From Silicimonas sp. (GTDB lineage Bacteria > Pseudomonadota > Alphaproteobacteria > Rhodobacterales > Rhodobacteraceae): 64,000 nucleotides of DNA. The stretch covers positions 1 to 64,000 of the forward strand of contig JAJDZT010000033.1 of NCBI GenBank assembly GCA_022824525.1, written 5' to 3'. Below, in pieces: positions 46,485 through 55,840 of the stretch. The notes under the pieces were generated by a model that saw only the letters and a program-made list of their open reading frames with translations, made no database searches and was not told the DNA's origin. How positions within the stretch are numbered: position 1 is the stretch's first letter; each line of letters begins with the position of its first letter. A program made the translations under genes and the position numbers.

Positions 46485-47063
46485 TCACAACGCGGATGAA
46501 ATGTCCTTAACGGCCCCGAAGGTCAGCCAGGTCTTGCCGAAGCGCCGCGCGTCAAGCCACTCGAACCCATCCAGAGAAGGCGGCTGCTTTTCATCTTCCC
46601 AGACGATGAGTGCATCTTTTGCAATCCAACCCATGTCACTGGTGCGGCGCAACGCGCGTTCGCCCAGCTCGGTGCCATAAGGTGGATCGAGAAACACCAG
46701 ATTGGCTGGCTTGCCGTTGTTTCTTTGAAGGCGTGTTGCGTCTTGCCTCATTACCAAAGTGTCAGAACCGACCCGGGCCTTCGCTATGTTGGTTTCGAGC
46801 AGGTTTTGAGCGACGCGTCCGCTTTCAACAAACGTCACGTGCTTTGCCCCGCGCGACAACGCTTCCAATCCCAGCGCACCGGTTCCCGCAAACAGATCGA
46901 GTACAATTGCTTCTTCGACCGGATCATCAAACTTGCCGCCAGCGAGAATGTTGAACAGGCTCTCCCTCACGCGGTCAGTTGTGGGCCTTAAGTGAGCAGC
47001 CGTGTCGCCTTTTCCAATGGCGGCCAAACCAAGCCCTTTGAACCGTCCGCCAATAATTCTCAT
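46485..47063 (-). CDS. rsmD: 16S rRNA (guanine966-N2)-methyltransferase RsmD
   Basis: A 192-residue methyltransferase. MRIIGGRFKG is the typical start, DLFAGTGALGLEALSRGA (residues about 54-71) binds S-adenosylmethionine, and the catalytic LDPPYG is near 127. It methylates G966 in the 30S P-site region. An ATGA overlap ties it to the ferredoxin reductase gene upstream. Confidence 0.93.
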   Translation of the reverse strand: MRIIGGRFKGLGLAAIGKGDTAAHLRPTTDRVRESLFNILAGGKFDDPVEEAIVLDLFAGTGALGLEALSRGAKHVTFVESGRVAQNLLETNIAKARVGSDTLVMRQDATRLQRNNGKPANLVFLDPPYGTELGERALRRTSDMGWIAKDALIVWEDEKQPPSLDGFEWLDARRFGKTWLTFGAVKDISSAL

Positions 47064-48265
47064 GCGCGAAGCAATGATTTTAGTTCCGTAGCAGGATCGG
47101 CAATAACGTCCGGAGAGACTGATTTGCCCGCTTCAAGCAATCGTTTGCCAACCATGTAATCCCGCGGTGCATTGATCGCGTCGACGGCAAGAAATGATCC
47201 GTCACGGAAGTACCAATGGCTGACGCTATCATCATCCCCCCGCCGCACCACATTAGTGTAGCCCGTGTTCAAACCGGCAATTTGCAGTTTCAGATCGTAT
47301 TGATCGGACCAGAACCAAGGATAGGGATGATAGGGTATACCGGCACCGGTCATGTTTGCTGCCACCACCTCGGCTTGATCGATCGCATTTTGAACCGACT
47401 CCAGTCGAAGGCGTCCTCCCTTCCATGGGAAGGACGTACAATCGCCGGCGGCCCAAATGTCAGGGGCAGAGGTGCGCCCGAATTCATCAACTGCGACGCC
47501 ATTTTCACAGAAGATGCCTGCGTCCTCAGCCAAGGCCGTTGCGGGACGAATTCCGATGCCGACGATCACAAAGTCGACGGCAAGTTCGGAGCCATCCGTG
47601 AGTCTTGCGCCCCTCACTCTTTCGTCGCCCGTCAGGCGCTCCAAACCGACGCCTTCGCGCAGATCGACCCCATGCTTCAAGTGAGCTGCGCGAATGACGT
47701 CAGCAGTTTCGGGCGCCGCGACACGGCCGAGAATCCGGTCTGCCATCTCGACCAGTGTCACCTTCAAACCAAGCTTTGCAGCGACAGCCGCTGCTTCAAG
47801 ACCGATATAGCCACCCCCAACGACGAGCACCCGGGCACCGTCCGCGAATTGGGATGACATCGCATCAATGTCTGCAAGAGTTCGTACCGTGAAAACACCC
47901 GCCAAGTCGCCGCCAATACTGGCTGGCAACCGGATGGGCACAGATCCGGTGGTGAGAGCCAATCTATCGAAACTCAGTCTTTCATCGCCGACAGAGACTT
48001 TCTTTCCGACGGAATCTATCGCTGAAACCCGGCTACCGAGCTTTAGGGAGATTTTTTTCTCGGCGTAGATCTCCTCTGGACGCAGGAACAGCCTTTCGCG
48101 CGCCTGCTCTCCCAGCAAATAGCCCTTCGAAAGCGGCGGGCGTTCGTATGGCGGCACCGGTTCGTCTCCAAGGATCGTTATGGAGCTTTCGGCGTCCAAC
48201 GCCCGCAGCTTCTGTGCCAATGACGATGCGGCCTGCCCCGCGCCGATTATTAGAGTGTCGCTCAT
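47060..48265 (-). CDS. FAD-dependent ferredoxin reductase (rubredoxin/putidaredoxin type)
   Basis: A 401-residue flavoprotein. The FAD site IIGAGQAASSLAQKLR is at residues 5-20, PPYERPPLSKGYL near 45, NAD site VLVVGGGYIGLEAAA near 145, and the GDC motif APDIWAAGDC near 270. This is the reductase of P450/dioxygenase electron chains, passing electrons from NADH to a 2Fe-2S ferredoxin. A P450 lies at 29.3 kb but not adjacent. ATG 48265 is chosen over an upstream ATG. Confidence 0.88.
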   Translation of the reverse strand: MSDTLIIGAGQAASSLAQKLRALDAESSITILGDEPVPPYERPPLSKGYLLGEQARERLFLRPEEIYAEKKISLKLGSRVSAIDSVGKKVSVGDERLSFDRLALTTGSVPIRLPASIGGDLAGVFTVRTLADIDAMSSQFADGARVLVVGGGYIGLEAAAVAAKLGLKVTLVEMADRILGRVAAPETADVIRAAHLKHGVDLREGVGLERLTGDERVRGARLTDGSELAVDFVIVGIGIRPATALAEDAGIFCENGVAVDEFGRTSAPDIWAAGDCTSFPWKGGRLRLESVQNAIDQAEVVAANMTGAGIPYHPYPWFWSDQYDLKLQIAGLNTGYTNVVRRGDDDSVSHWYFRDGSFLAVDAINAPRDYMVGKRLLEAGKSVSPDVIADPATELKSLLRA

Positions 48266-48340
48266 ATCATTCCGCTCTGGTAGCCGCCTACGCATGGGTT
48301 ATATCGCGATAAAGACAATAGCAATTTCAGGAGCGCACTC

Positions 48341-48829
48341 ATGACCGTTTCAGTGGGCGACAAAATCCCTTCGATCAAATTGATCCATCAGACGGGTGAC
48401 GATGTACATGAAATCGACATCGCCGAACGCATTGCCGGTAAGCGCGCCGTCATCTTCGGTTTGCCCGGAGCCTACACCGCGCTTTGTTCTGCCGCACATC
48501 TGCCAAGCTTCATCCGAACGGCGGACGCGTTTCGGGCGAAGGGTGTCGAGGAAATTATCTGTGTTTCGGTCAACGATGTCCGTGTCATGAACCATTGGGG
48601 AGAAAGCTCGGGCGCCAATGCCGCCGGAATTCTGATGCTGGCAGATTGGGACTCGCAACTCACGAAAGCACTGGGGCTAGAATTCAGCGTGCCTGCGCTC
48701 GGATTCAAAGATCGAATGACGCGTTGTTCTATGTTGACCGAGGATGGCGTGGTCAAAGTGCTCCAGCTTGAAGAGGACAATGGAGTTTGCAATTTCACGG
48801 CCGGTGAAACGCTGCTCGAAATGGCTTGA
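48341..48829 (+). CDS. peroxiredoxin (Prx5/glutaredoxin type)
   Basis: A 162-residue peroxidase of the Prx5 family. GLPGAYTALCSAAHLPSF near residues 42-59 contains the catalytic T-x-x-C; the final arginine position is in FKDRMTRCSM. It reduces hydroperoxides with glutathione/glutaredoxin. The usual S after the catalytic cysteine is kept and the next TH becomes AH. Divergent from the reductase gene. Confidence 0.9.
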   Translation: MTVSVGDKIPSIKLIHQTGDDVHEIDIAERIAGKRAVIFGLPGAYTALCSAAHLPSFIRTADAFRAKGVEEIICVSVNDVRVMNHWGESSGANAAGILMLADWDSQLTKALGLEFSVPALGFKDRMTRCSMLTEDGVVKVLQLEEDNGVCNFTAGETLLEMA

Positions 48830-48861
48830 CGCAAACGTTTCCGCTGGACGAGACAGCGCTT

Positions 48862-49149
48862 CTAAGCGTCCATCTTTTCCGCAAGCTTCACGTCCAGATC
48901 TGATAGCCCATTCACGTCGTGAGTGGTCAACACTACATCTACACGATTGTAAACGTTGAACCATTCCGGGTGGTGGTTCATTTTCTCAGCCGTGATCGCC
49001 ATACGCGACATCCACCCCCAAGCCTCGACGAAGCTGTCGAACTTGAATGATTTTGTAATTGCATCGCGGTCGTGCAGGATTTTCCATCCACGCGCGCCCA
49101 ACTCGGCAAGTACTTGTTCCCGCGCTGTGCCTTCCAGCTTGCTGCTCAT
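48862..49149 (-). CDS. phhB: 4a-hydroxytetrahydrobiopterin dehydratase
   Basis: A 95-residue pterin carbinolamine dehydratase with the active-site histidines in [12 protein letters not shown] near residues 57-68 and the strand [10 protein letters not shown]. It recycles pterin cofactor, or assists molybdopterin metabolism where no phenylalanine hydroxylase exists. It overlaps the GNAT gene by four bases. Confidence 0.92.
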   Translation of the reverse strand: MSSKLEGTAREQVLAELGARGWKILHDRDAITKSFKFDSFVEAWGWMSRMAITAEKMNHHPEWFNVYNRVDVVLTTHDVNGLSDLDVKLAEKMDA

Positions 49150-50330
49150 TCCTGTTCCTCCGTGACTTTTCGAAAAGGACCGTAGCTCGTGAGAACTTCG
49201 ATATCCTCATCAATGGCTCGTCGCTCGGCTCGCAGGTATTCTTCCACAGCATTGGAAAAGCCTGCATCGGCCATCCAGTGGAGCGAGTGCGTTTCGACAG
49301 GTAAATACCCGCGAGCGAGCTTGTGATCTCCTTGGGCACCTGCCTCGACGGTCTTCAGCCCCCGCGCAATCGCTTGATCTATGGCTTGATAATAGCACAG
49401 TTCGAAGTGCAGGCAGTCATGGTGCTCAATGGCGCCCCAATAGCGACCGAAGAGCGTCTCACGACCGATGAAGTTCAGAGCCCCAGCGACCGGTCTGTCG
49501 TCACGGAGCGCGAGGACCAATAGCATGTCGTCCCGAAGCGTTTCTTGGGCGATATCGAAGAAACTCCGAGTTAGATATGGCGTTCCCCACTTACGAGCAC
49601 CGGTATCCTGATAGAACATCCAGAACGCGTCCCAATGCTCCGGCAACAATGCATCGCCTGTCAGCGCAACTATGTCTCCACCAAAACTCTGTGCGATGCG
49701 CCGCTCTCTTCGGATTGTCTTGCGCTTTCGGGATGAAAGGGCGGCGAGAAACGCCTCGAAATCGGGGTAGCCGTCATTTGACCAGTGATATTGCTGAGTG
49801 ACCCGGTGCAAGAGGCCGATTTCAGCGCCGCGCTCTGCTTCCTCAGCCGTACAAAACGTGGCATGGACGGAAGAAAGACCGTTGGACTTCGCAAGTTGAA
49901 GGGCGCCATGAATCAGTCCCTCAGTCCCTTCAGATTCAAAACCAGGACGAACCAAGAACCTGCGTCCAGTGGCAGGTGTGAACGGCACCGCAATCTGAAG
50001 TTTGGGATAGTACCGCCCTCCTGCCCGCTCCCATGCATGCGCCCAGTTGTGGTCGAAAATGTACTCGCCCTGGCTGTGTGACTTCGCGTAGAGCGGTGCC
50101 ACAGCAATTGGTTGAGTGCCGTCGCGAACAACCAAATATCGCGGTTCCCATCCCGTTCCGACGCCCACCGAGCCACTCTTCTCCAGCGCCGACAAAAATC
50201 GGTGCGTTGTAAACGGATCAAGCGGACGCCCGCCGTCCGTGGCTTCTGGGCAGGCACACGCGTCCCACTCCTCCGCCGAGATGGCACTGAGGCTCGAAAG
50301 TGCAGAGATTTCCAACTCTGTCTCGGTCAT
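49146..50330 (-). CDS. GNAT/FemAB-like N-acetyltransferase (DUF482 type)
   Basis: A 394-residue protein of the peptidoglycan-associated GNAT fold (DUF482). [25 protein letters not shown] lies near residue 20; the acyltransferase half has [33 protein letters not shown] and the C-terminal [12 protein letters not shown]-like helix. Substrate unknown. ATG 50330 is preferred to 50384 because the extra residues are poorly conserved in type. It precedes phhB and follows the GDPD gene in a minus-strand operon. Confidence 0.82.
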   Translation of the reverse strand: MTETELEISALSSLSAISAEEWDACACPEATDGGRPLDPFTTHRFLSALEKSGSVGVGTGWEPRYLVVRDGTQPIAVAPLYAKSHSQGEYIFDHNWAHAWERAGGRYYPKLQIAVPFTPATGRRFLVRPGFESEGTEGLIHGALQLAKSNGLSSVHATFCTAEEAERGAEIGLLHRVTQQYHWSNDGYPDFEAFLAALSSRKRKTIRRERRIAQSFGGDIVALTGDALLPEHWDAFWMFYQDTGARKWGTPYLTRSFFDIAQETLRDDMLLVLALRDDRPVAGALNFIGRETLFGRYWGAIEHHDCLHFELCYYQAIDQAIARGLKTVEAGAQGDHKLARGYLPVETHSLHWMADAGFSNAVEEYLRAERRAIDEDIEVLTSYGPFRKVTEEQE

Positions 50331-50380
50331 TTGCGGCAAGATGCAGTCACGCTTCAAAGGTGCGTCGTTTCTGAGCGAGT

Positions 50381-51139
50381 TCAAGCACTCATATCGGGCA
50401 AATAACCTTCGAAGGTCACATTATCGGCGATCTCGCGAGCCAACGCCTCTTCTTCAGGCGACCGAACAGTCCAGCAGAGCACGGGTACGTCGCGCGCTTT
50501 CAAGTCGGTAACAGCTTGCATTTTGAGGTGCTTTTGGTTGTGGCTGACAAAACTTGCCCCCACGCGATCAAAATCAAGAATTTGCGCCAGGTCGGACAAA
50601 CGGTCCGTCGGCGCATTCCAGTCTTCGGGTAGGAAGGCATCGGTCACCAGACCACGCGGCACGGATGGCGCCAACGTTTGCATTGCCAGCACACTATTTG
50701 GATTGAAAGACATGACGGCGACGGGACCCGAATAGTCCTCCAGGCAGTCAGCAACCGCTGCCTCTAGCGTTCCAACCTCGTCACCAAGTGCACCATCTTG
50801 ATCCTTGATCTCAATGAGCAACGGAACTCGGCCGGCCACTAGGTCCAGAACTTCCGAAAGGCTCGGCACGGTTTCAGAACCGCCTGTTAGCCGCAGCGTC
50901 CCAAGGTCCGATGCCGTACGAGCCTGCACTTTCCCAAAGGTGTCCGTCAGGCGTTGGAGTTGATAGTCGTGAAAGACCACCGCCTTGGCATCTCGTGTCA
51001 GTTGAACGTCAATCTCGATTCCATAACCCCGGGAAATGGCGGCAGCGACAGCCGCGCGCGAATTCTCCGGACACTCCGGGGCAAGACCGTGCAGTCCACG
51101 ATGGGCCAGAGGTTTGTTTTGGAAGTCTCGTGGAAGCAT
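50381..51139 (-). CDS. glycerophosphodiester phosphodiesterase family protein
   Basis: A 252-residue TIM-barrel enzyme with catalytic residues in LAHRGLHG near 13 and in GIEIDVQLTRD near 43, then VFHDYQLQRLT. There is no signal peptide, so it acts in the cytosol, releasing glycerol 3-phosphate from glycerophosphodiesters. I chose ATG 51139, five bases after the RidA stop; the longer frame begins with TTG. Confidence 0.88.
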   Translation of the reverse strand: MLPRDFQNKPLAHRGLHGLAPECPENSRAAVAAAISRGYGIEIDVQLTRDAKAVVFHDYQLQRLTDTFGKVQARTASDLGTLRLTGGSETVPSLSEVLDLVAGRVPLLIEIKDQDGALGDEVGTLEAAVADCLEDYSGPVAVMSFNPNSVLAMQTLAPSVPRGLVTDAFLPEDWNAPTDRLSDLAQILDFDRVGASFVSHNQKHLKMQAVTDLKARDVPVLCWTVRSPEEEALAREIADNVTFEGYLPDMSA

Positions 51140-51144
51140 GGGCG

Positions 51145-51609
51145 TCAATCGATCTCGAAGATTCCCTCAATTTCGACAGCAACACCGAAAGGAAGGGAAG
51201 CGGCGCTTACGGCAGATCGCGCGTGGCGCCCTTTATCGCCCAGCAAGGCCACAAAGAGATCCGAGGCTCCGTTCACCACTTTGGGTTGCTCCGTGTAGTC
51301 TCCTGTAGAATTGACGAAGCCGACAAGCTTCACGACCCTGACCAACCTGCCCAGGTCACCCCCGCATGCGGCACGTGCCTGCGCCAAAAGAGCAAGGGCA
51401 CAGGCTTTCGCCGCCTCCGCACCGTCATCTGTGCTCATGTCCGCACCTAGTTTGCCGATGATTGGGCCGTTTTCTCCAGATGCAATTTGCCCTGACACGT
51501 AGAGAGTCTTGCCTGTGATCACATATGGAACGTAGTTGGCCTGCGGTGCGGGTGCATCGGGCAATTCCAACCCAAGTTCAGCCAATCGCGCTTCAATTTC
51601 GACAGTCAT
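51145..51609 (-). CDS. RidA-family enamine/imine deaminase
   Basis: A 154-residue YjgF/RidA protein. It has NYVPYVITGKTLYVSGQIA, then RLVRVVKLVGFVNSTGDY, and the end GVAVEIEGIFEI. The canonical arginine of the RidA active site (in SAARSA-V or similar) is matched here by an arginine in HARSAV, so deaminase activity is plausible. It heads a four-gene minus-strand operon. Confidence 0.88.
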   Translation of the reverse strand: MTVEIEARLAELGLELPDAPAPQANYVPYVITGKTLYVSGQIASGENGPIIGKLGADMSTDDGAEAAKACALALLAQARAACGGDLGRLVRVVKLVGFVNSTGDYTEQPKVVNGASDLFVALLGDKGRHARSAVSAASLPFGVAVEIEGIFEID

Positions 51610-51751
51610 TGGTCAATCCTTCCCTTTGTTGCCGACATATTGAGCGCCCGCATCGCGCGCGCAACACTCTTTCACCAAAGCGTTCACGCTTGGGTCACGA
51701 GACCTGTCAATTCAACCCGTTTCGACCTATGTGAAATCGACACGAAATGTT

Positions 51752-52534
51752 ATGGGTCATGCTGTGAAGCAGGCGTTTTTTCGAAAGACTGGAATTGCGA
51801 TAGTTCTCTTTGCTATCGCAGGGTGCTCTGTGCCCGAAACCCCCGGTGAGATCCATGATCCGTACGAAGGCGTGAACCGAGTGGTTCACGCATCCAACAA
51901 GGCAACGGATCGACTGTTTTTCAGGCCTGCGAGCCAGCTTTACGGCAATGCTGTCCCTGCACCGGTTCGTCGCAGCTTGAGCAATGCCTCGTCCAACCTC
52001 AGCGGTCCACGAAATGTGGTCAACGATCTGGCGCAAGGCAATGTCGAGGACGCCGGGCACAATCTCATGCGATTCCTGGTGAATTCAACGGTTGGGCTTT
52101 TGGGTCTCTTCGATCCGGCAAGCGGCTCTTTTGGCTTGGACGCTCGCGACACAGGTTTCGGCGAAACGCTCGCGGTCTGGGGCGCACAGGAAGGTGCATA
52201 TCTCGAATTGCCACTGTTTGGCCCATCGACGGAACGCGACGCCGTCGGACAAGTCGTTGACCTATTTGCCAACCCACTCGATACGATTTTCGACGAGGGA
52301 AGCGACATTGCTGCTGCAACGTCTTTCCCCTCGGTTCTGAATTCGCGCTTCGAGCTTGCAGATACGGTCGACAGCATTCTGTATGAAAGCGCAGACAGCT
52401 ATGCTCAGCTGCGTCTTTTCTATCTGGAAAGTCGCCGTTTCCAGCTTTCAGGGCAAACTTCTGCCGAAAACGCATTCGATCCCTATGAGAACCTCTATGA
52501 TGAGGTTTATGAAGGTCTGTATGATGAATTCTGA
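51752..52534 (+). CDS. mlaA: MlaA/VacJ lipoprotein
   Basis: A 260-residue outer-membrane lipoprotein. The lipobox FAIAGC sits at the end of the signal peptide; the mature part begins DPYEGVNRVVHASN and contains RFLVNSTVGLLGLFDPA, both family signatures. MlaA removes phospholipids from the outer leaflet. The C-terminal tail is rich in YDE and acidic. It overlaps mlaC by 14 bases. Confidence 0.92.
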   Translation: MGHAVKQAFFRKTGIAIVLFAIAGCSVPETPGEIHDPYEGVNRVVHASNKATDRLFFRPASQLYGNAVPAPVRRSLSNASSNLSGPRNVVNDLAQGNVEDAGHNLMRFLVNSTVGLLGLFDPASGSFGLDARDTGFGETLAVWGAQEGAYLELPLFGPSTERDAVGQVVDLFANPLDTIFDEGSDIAAATSFPSVLNSRFELADTVDSILYESADSYAQLRLFYLESRRFQLSGQTSAENAFDPYENLYDEVYEGLYDEF

Positions 52535-53126
52535 TTTTTCTCGCCGTTTCTTTCTTCTGGGCAGCGCCGCGTTGCTGACCACTCTTCCTGCCGTCCGTGC
52601 AAATGCTTTGACAGAAGGAGAGGCTCGCACTCTCATCAACAAAGCCGTATCGGACATAAATCGGGTGATTAACTCCGGTCAGTCAGCATCGTCGATGTAC
52701 CGCGCGTTCGAGGGCATCTTCACAAAATATGCGGACGTTCCAACGATCGCGCGCTCGGCGCTCGGTCCGCCAGCCCGTTCGGCGTCAAGCGCCCAGATGC
52801 GAAACTTCACCAATGCATTTGCTGGGTACATGGCCCGCAAGTATGGAAAGCGCTTCCGCGATTTTGCAGGTGGTACAGTTGAGGTTACCGGCGCGCGCGC
52901 AGTGAAGAATTTCCAGGAAGTTCGCGCTGTCGCCAAGCTCCCGGGACGGTCTCCGTTTGCGGTCAGCTTCATGGTTTCTGACCGGTCCGGGCGCGATAAA
53001 TTCTTCGATCTTTTGATCGAAGGCATCAGCCTTCTGAAGTCAGAACGGGCGGAAATTGGTGCCATGCTGGACAAGCGGGGCGGCAACATCGACGCGCTGA
53101 TCGGCGACCTGCAAAAGGCCGGATAG
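52521..53126 (+). CDS. mlaC: MlaC-like phospholipid-binding protein
   Basis: A 201-residue periplasmic lipid carrier. The signal contains SRRFFLLGSAALL, a twin-arginine-type motif, so it may be Tat-exported. FTKYADVPTIARSALGPPAR and the sheet RDFAGGTVEVTGAR match the MlaC/Ttg2D fold. Start at ATG 52521 (a second at 52524). With mlaA it covers lipid transfer across the periplasm; the MlaFEDB importer is not in this window. Confidence 0.9.
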   Translation: MMNSDFSRRFFLLGSAALLTTLPAVRANALTEGEARTLINKAVSDINRVINSGQSASSMYRAFEGIFTKYADVPTIARSALGPPARSASSAQMRNFTNAFAGYMARKYGKRFRDFAGGTVEVTGARAVKNFQEVRAVAKLPGRSPFAVSFMVSDRSGRDKFFDLLIEGISLLKSERAEIGAMLDKRGGNIDALIGDLQKAG

Positions 53127-53129
53127 TCG

Positions 53130-54197
53130 TCACCGAACCGGGTCGCTACCAAACCACTTTCGGTATAGCGCATCATAACTTCCGTCTTCTCGCTTGCGCA
53201 GAAGCACCCGGTTGATCGGCTCTCTCAGTGGGCTGTCGGACGGAAGAGCAAATCCGTAATTCTCTCGCAGAAACATCGGGCCAACGACTTCCGCGCTGCC
53301 ATCTCCTACAGTTGTCGCATAGTAGGCGAGGATCGGAGCATCAAATACGACTGCTTCCACGCTGCCGTCCTCGAACGCCGCAAACATGCTTTCGAGATCA
53401 TTGAACCCTCGATAGGCGATGTCACGACCGTCCATGAACGTTGCGGCCGTTGACCCCGATGTTGTCGCGACCCGTTTCCCGTAGAGATCGTCAACGGACT
53501 GGACGGATGACTGAATGGCATTCACCGTCATCGCAGCAGTAATATGCGCCACAAAAATCGACACGATGAAAAGCGATGAGATCACCAGGATTGTCCCGAA
53601 CAGACGCCCAAGTGGTGAATAAGGGATCCTCTCCTCGAAACCGCCGTTCACGACGACGTTGAGTGCCCACCAGAATGATGGGAACGCCTTTTCCTTGGCT
53701 GTGCCTTGGAAGTATGGTTGCCCGCCTTTGCGTTCGAGCCACCACATGAGCAGACCACCCCCAAACAGCAGGCCAAACGCGGCCAGCGTCACCAACAGGA
53801 AGTCGCGGTTCCACATTGCACCGAGAATTGAATTGTCGGAGTGCCCCGCCTGGACCATAACCCGCAACCCGGACGAAAAAATCGGCTGGCTGAAATCAAA
53901 CCGGGCTTCTCGATCCGCGGTTATGGAAATGTTGGCGGCCGCGATGTCCGCTTCTCCAGTCTCCACGGCATCCAACATGGCTGGAAAGCTGTCCGCACGC
54001 TCAATCGAATAGGACTGCCCCAGTTCGGCTGCGATTTCTGCCCAGAGTTCTAGGGAGAACCCGACATCTTCACCGCCTTCGACCATAGAAAATGGGGTTC
54101 GGGTGACCGTCACGAGGCGCAGATCTTGCGCCAGTACCCCGTTTCCCAAAAAAACCAACACCAATGACAAAAACAAACGCGCTCGATATTTCGCCAT
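53130..54197 (-). CDS. ligand-gated ion channel-like protein (bacterial ionotropic glutamate receptor type)
   Basis: A 355-residue protein with the order signal peptide (1-23), binding lobe S1 (about 24-125), membrane helix (about 131-154), pore loop (about 172-186), membrane helix (about 196-222), binding lobe S2. This splits a solute-binding domain around a potassium-channel-like pore, as in GluR0. The ligand motif ITADREARFDFSQP carries the arginine that grips an amino-acid carboxylate. The pore region (ALNVVVNGGFEE) does not contain the TVGYG filter of GluR0, so selectivity is open. Convergent with mlaC. Confidence 0.8.
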   Translation of the reverse strand: MAKYRARLFLSLVLVFLGNGVLAQDLRLVTVTRTPFSMVEGGEDVGFSLELWAEIAAELGQSYSIERADSFPAMLDAVETGEADIAAANISITADREARFDFSQPIFSSGLRVMVQAGHSDNSILGAMWNRDFLLVTLAAFGLLFGGGLLMWWLERKGGQPYFQGTAKEKAFPSFWWALNVVVNGGFEERIPYSPLGRLFGTILVISSLFIVSIFVAHITAAMTVNAIQSSVQSVDDLYGKRVATTSGSTAATFMDGRDIAYRGFNDLESMFAAFEDGSVEAVVFDAPILAYYATTVGDGSAEVVGPMFLRENYGFALPSDSPLREPINRVLLRKREDGSYDALYRKWFGSDPVR

Positions 54198-54250
54198 GTG
54201 TGCCACCCCAAATCCCACAAACATCATAGGGCGGTCTTAACCCAGTGCAA

Positions 54251-55135
54251 TCACTCCACATCTGATGCGCGCGCAGCGCGCCACAATGCGAACACCCCGG
54301 CCATGAGGATGATGGCAGCGCCGAGCACGACATTTGCACGCAATGCCTCAGCAAAAATCAGCATCCCAACCAAAGCGGCAAAAACCTGATGAAAGAACGC
54401 AAATGGTTGCACCACACTCGCCTCGGCGAGCTCATAGCACTTGATCAGAAGCCAGTGACCAAGGACGCCCGTTGTACAGAGCACCATCATCCACGCCCAA
54501 TCGGGTGGTGTCATCGGTTCCCACGACGGCAAACCCACAACGGTCATCACGGCTGCGCCCACGACGCCGGTCCAGAAGAATGATGTAGCCGTGCTGTCTT
54601 GTCGCGAAGCGTAACGCGTGGCCAAACCATAGAGCGCAAACAACGCTGCCGAAGCCACGGGGATCAAGGCAAGTGGGTCGAATGCGCCCCGCCCGGGCTG
54701 TAGGATGATAAGCATACCGACAAACCCAGCGAGAACAGCACTCCACCGCCGCCATCCGACGCGTTCGCCAAGCAAAGGGCCCGCGAGTGCCGTGATCATC
54801 AAGGGGTAGGACGCAAAAATAGCGTGGCTTTCCACCAACCCGATCAAGGTAAAACCCACAACCGCGACGCAAATTTCCAGTGCCAATAAAAGGCCACGGC
54901 CAATCTGAAGCATTGGCTGCGACGTTCGGGCCGTACCACGGATTCCATCACGGTGCCTCGCCGCCAACGCCACAACGAAAGCCGCAAAGAACCAATAGCG
55001 GATCATGACGACCATGAACGTGTTGTACTCGGCAGCAAGATGCCTAGAGATCCCATCTTGGCAAGCGAAGACAAACGAAGTTGCGATCATCAAAAAGATA
55101 CCGGCTCGATTACTTGCCGCGCTCACAACAAACAC
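54251..55135 (-). CDS. EamA-family (DMT) exporter
   Basis: A 294-residue membrane protein with ten predicted helices in two EamA repeats. SHAIFASYPLMITALAGPLLGERV (second repeat start, about residues 108-131) and AALVGMLIFAEALR near the end are family marks. The substrate is unknown; many export amino acids or metabolites. It overlaps the mnmD end by 13 bases and is probably co-transcribed with it. Confidence 0.85.
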   Translation of the reverse strand: MFVVSAASNRAGIFLMIATSFVFACQDGISRHLAAEYNTFMVVMIRYWFFAAFVVALAARHRDGIRGTARTSQPMLQIGRGLLLALEICVAVVGFTLIGLVESHAIFASYPLMITALAGPLLGERVGWRRWSAVLAGFVGMLIILQPGRGAFDPLALIPVASAALFALYGLATRYASRQDSTATSFFWTGVVGAAVMTVVGLPSWEPMTPPDWAWMMVLCTTGVLGHWLLIKCYELAEASVVQPFAFFHQVFAALVGMLIFAEALRANVVLGAAIILMAGVFALWRAARASDVE

Positions 55136-55785
55136 GCCTTCGTCATGTGCCGTTTTGTCGCAAAGCCCGGAATGCGCTCCACGTTGAACCCCGAATCTGA
55201 AAGCGCACGACGCACGGCCCCAGCGGCGCTATAAGTGGCTGCTGTCCCGCCAGGCAAAGTATGCCGTGCGACAGCCGCCAGCAATTCTGGTTCCCAGAGT
55301 TCGGGGTTCTTTGCGGGGGAGAATCCATCGAGAAACCAAGCATCTGCTGCCCCCTGCCAAACCGGGAGAGTTTCCCGCGCATCACCACCGATGATCTCAA
55401 GAATGAGCGTGTCGGATTCAAAGCCTTGCGGCGTCAGTTCGCTTCTCAAGGACCGGGACAAATCCGCGACCTCAGAGAATGCCTCATGCGCCTTGGCCAT
55501 CTCCTCGATCGGTAACGGGTAAAGCTCAAAACTCGTAAATCGGAGCGGTCCAGAAATCCTGGCATCTTTCCAAGCAGCCCAGGCAACAAGCAAGTTCAGC
55601 CCGGTCCCGAAGCCAAGCTCCGCGATCTGGAAGCCTGGCGCAAAGCGTGCGGGCAAATCGTTCCCACGTAAGAACACATGGAGGCTTTCCTCTAACCCAT
55701 TTGCAAAAGAGTAATACGGATCGTCAAAAGCCCGTGCGACAGGCACGCCGTCCTGCCAATCGAGTATGGGATGGTCTTCGTGCAC
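55123..55785 (-). CDS. mnmD: tRNA methyltransferase MnmD (MnmC2-like domain)
   Basis: A 220-residue methyltransferase that completes mnm5s2U at tRNA wobble positions. The conserved start LDWQDGVPVARAFDDPYYS, the SAM site ELGFGTGLNLLVAWAAW and DAWFLDGFSPAKNPELW near residue 155 are all present. The E. coli homologue is fused to an FAD oxidase; here it is separate. I chose GTG 55785, with GAGG about 11 bases upstream; the frame also allows ATG 55842, whose start codon would overlap that of the divergent oxidase gene. Confidence 0.85.
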   Translation of the reverse strand: MHEDHPILDWQDGVPVARAFDDPYYSFANGLEESLHVFLRGNDLPARFAPGFQIAELGFGTGLNLLVAWAAWKDARISGPLRFTSFELYPLPIEEMAKAHEAFSEVADLSRSLRSELTPQGFESDTLILEIIGGDARETLPVWQGAADAWFLDGFSPAKNPELWEPELLAAVARHTLPGGTAATYSAAGAVRRALSDSGFNVERIPGFATKRHMTKACLL

Positions 55786-55840
55786 GGCTTGGCCTACCTC
55801 ATGGGACGCGCGAAACTGGCAAGGGAAAGGGCGCTTGTCC

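Noticed and set aside
45997-46488. 163-residue minus-strand frame near rsmD
   Set aside because: Most of it is antisense to the vWA gene; a shorter frame in another phase is the only candidate kept, at low confidence.
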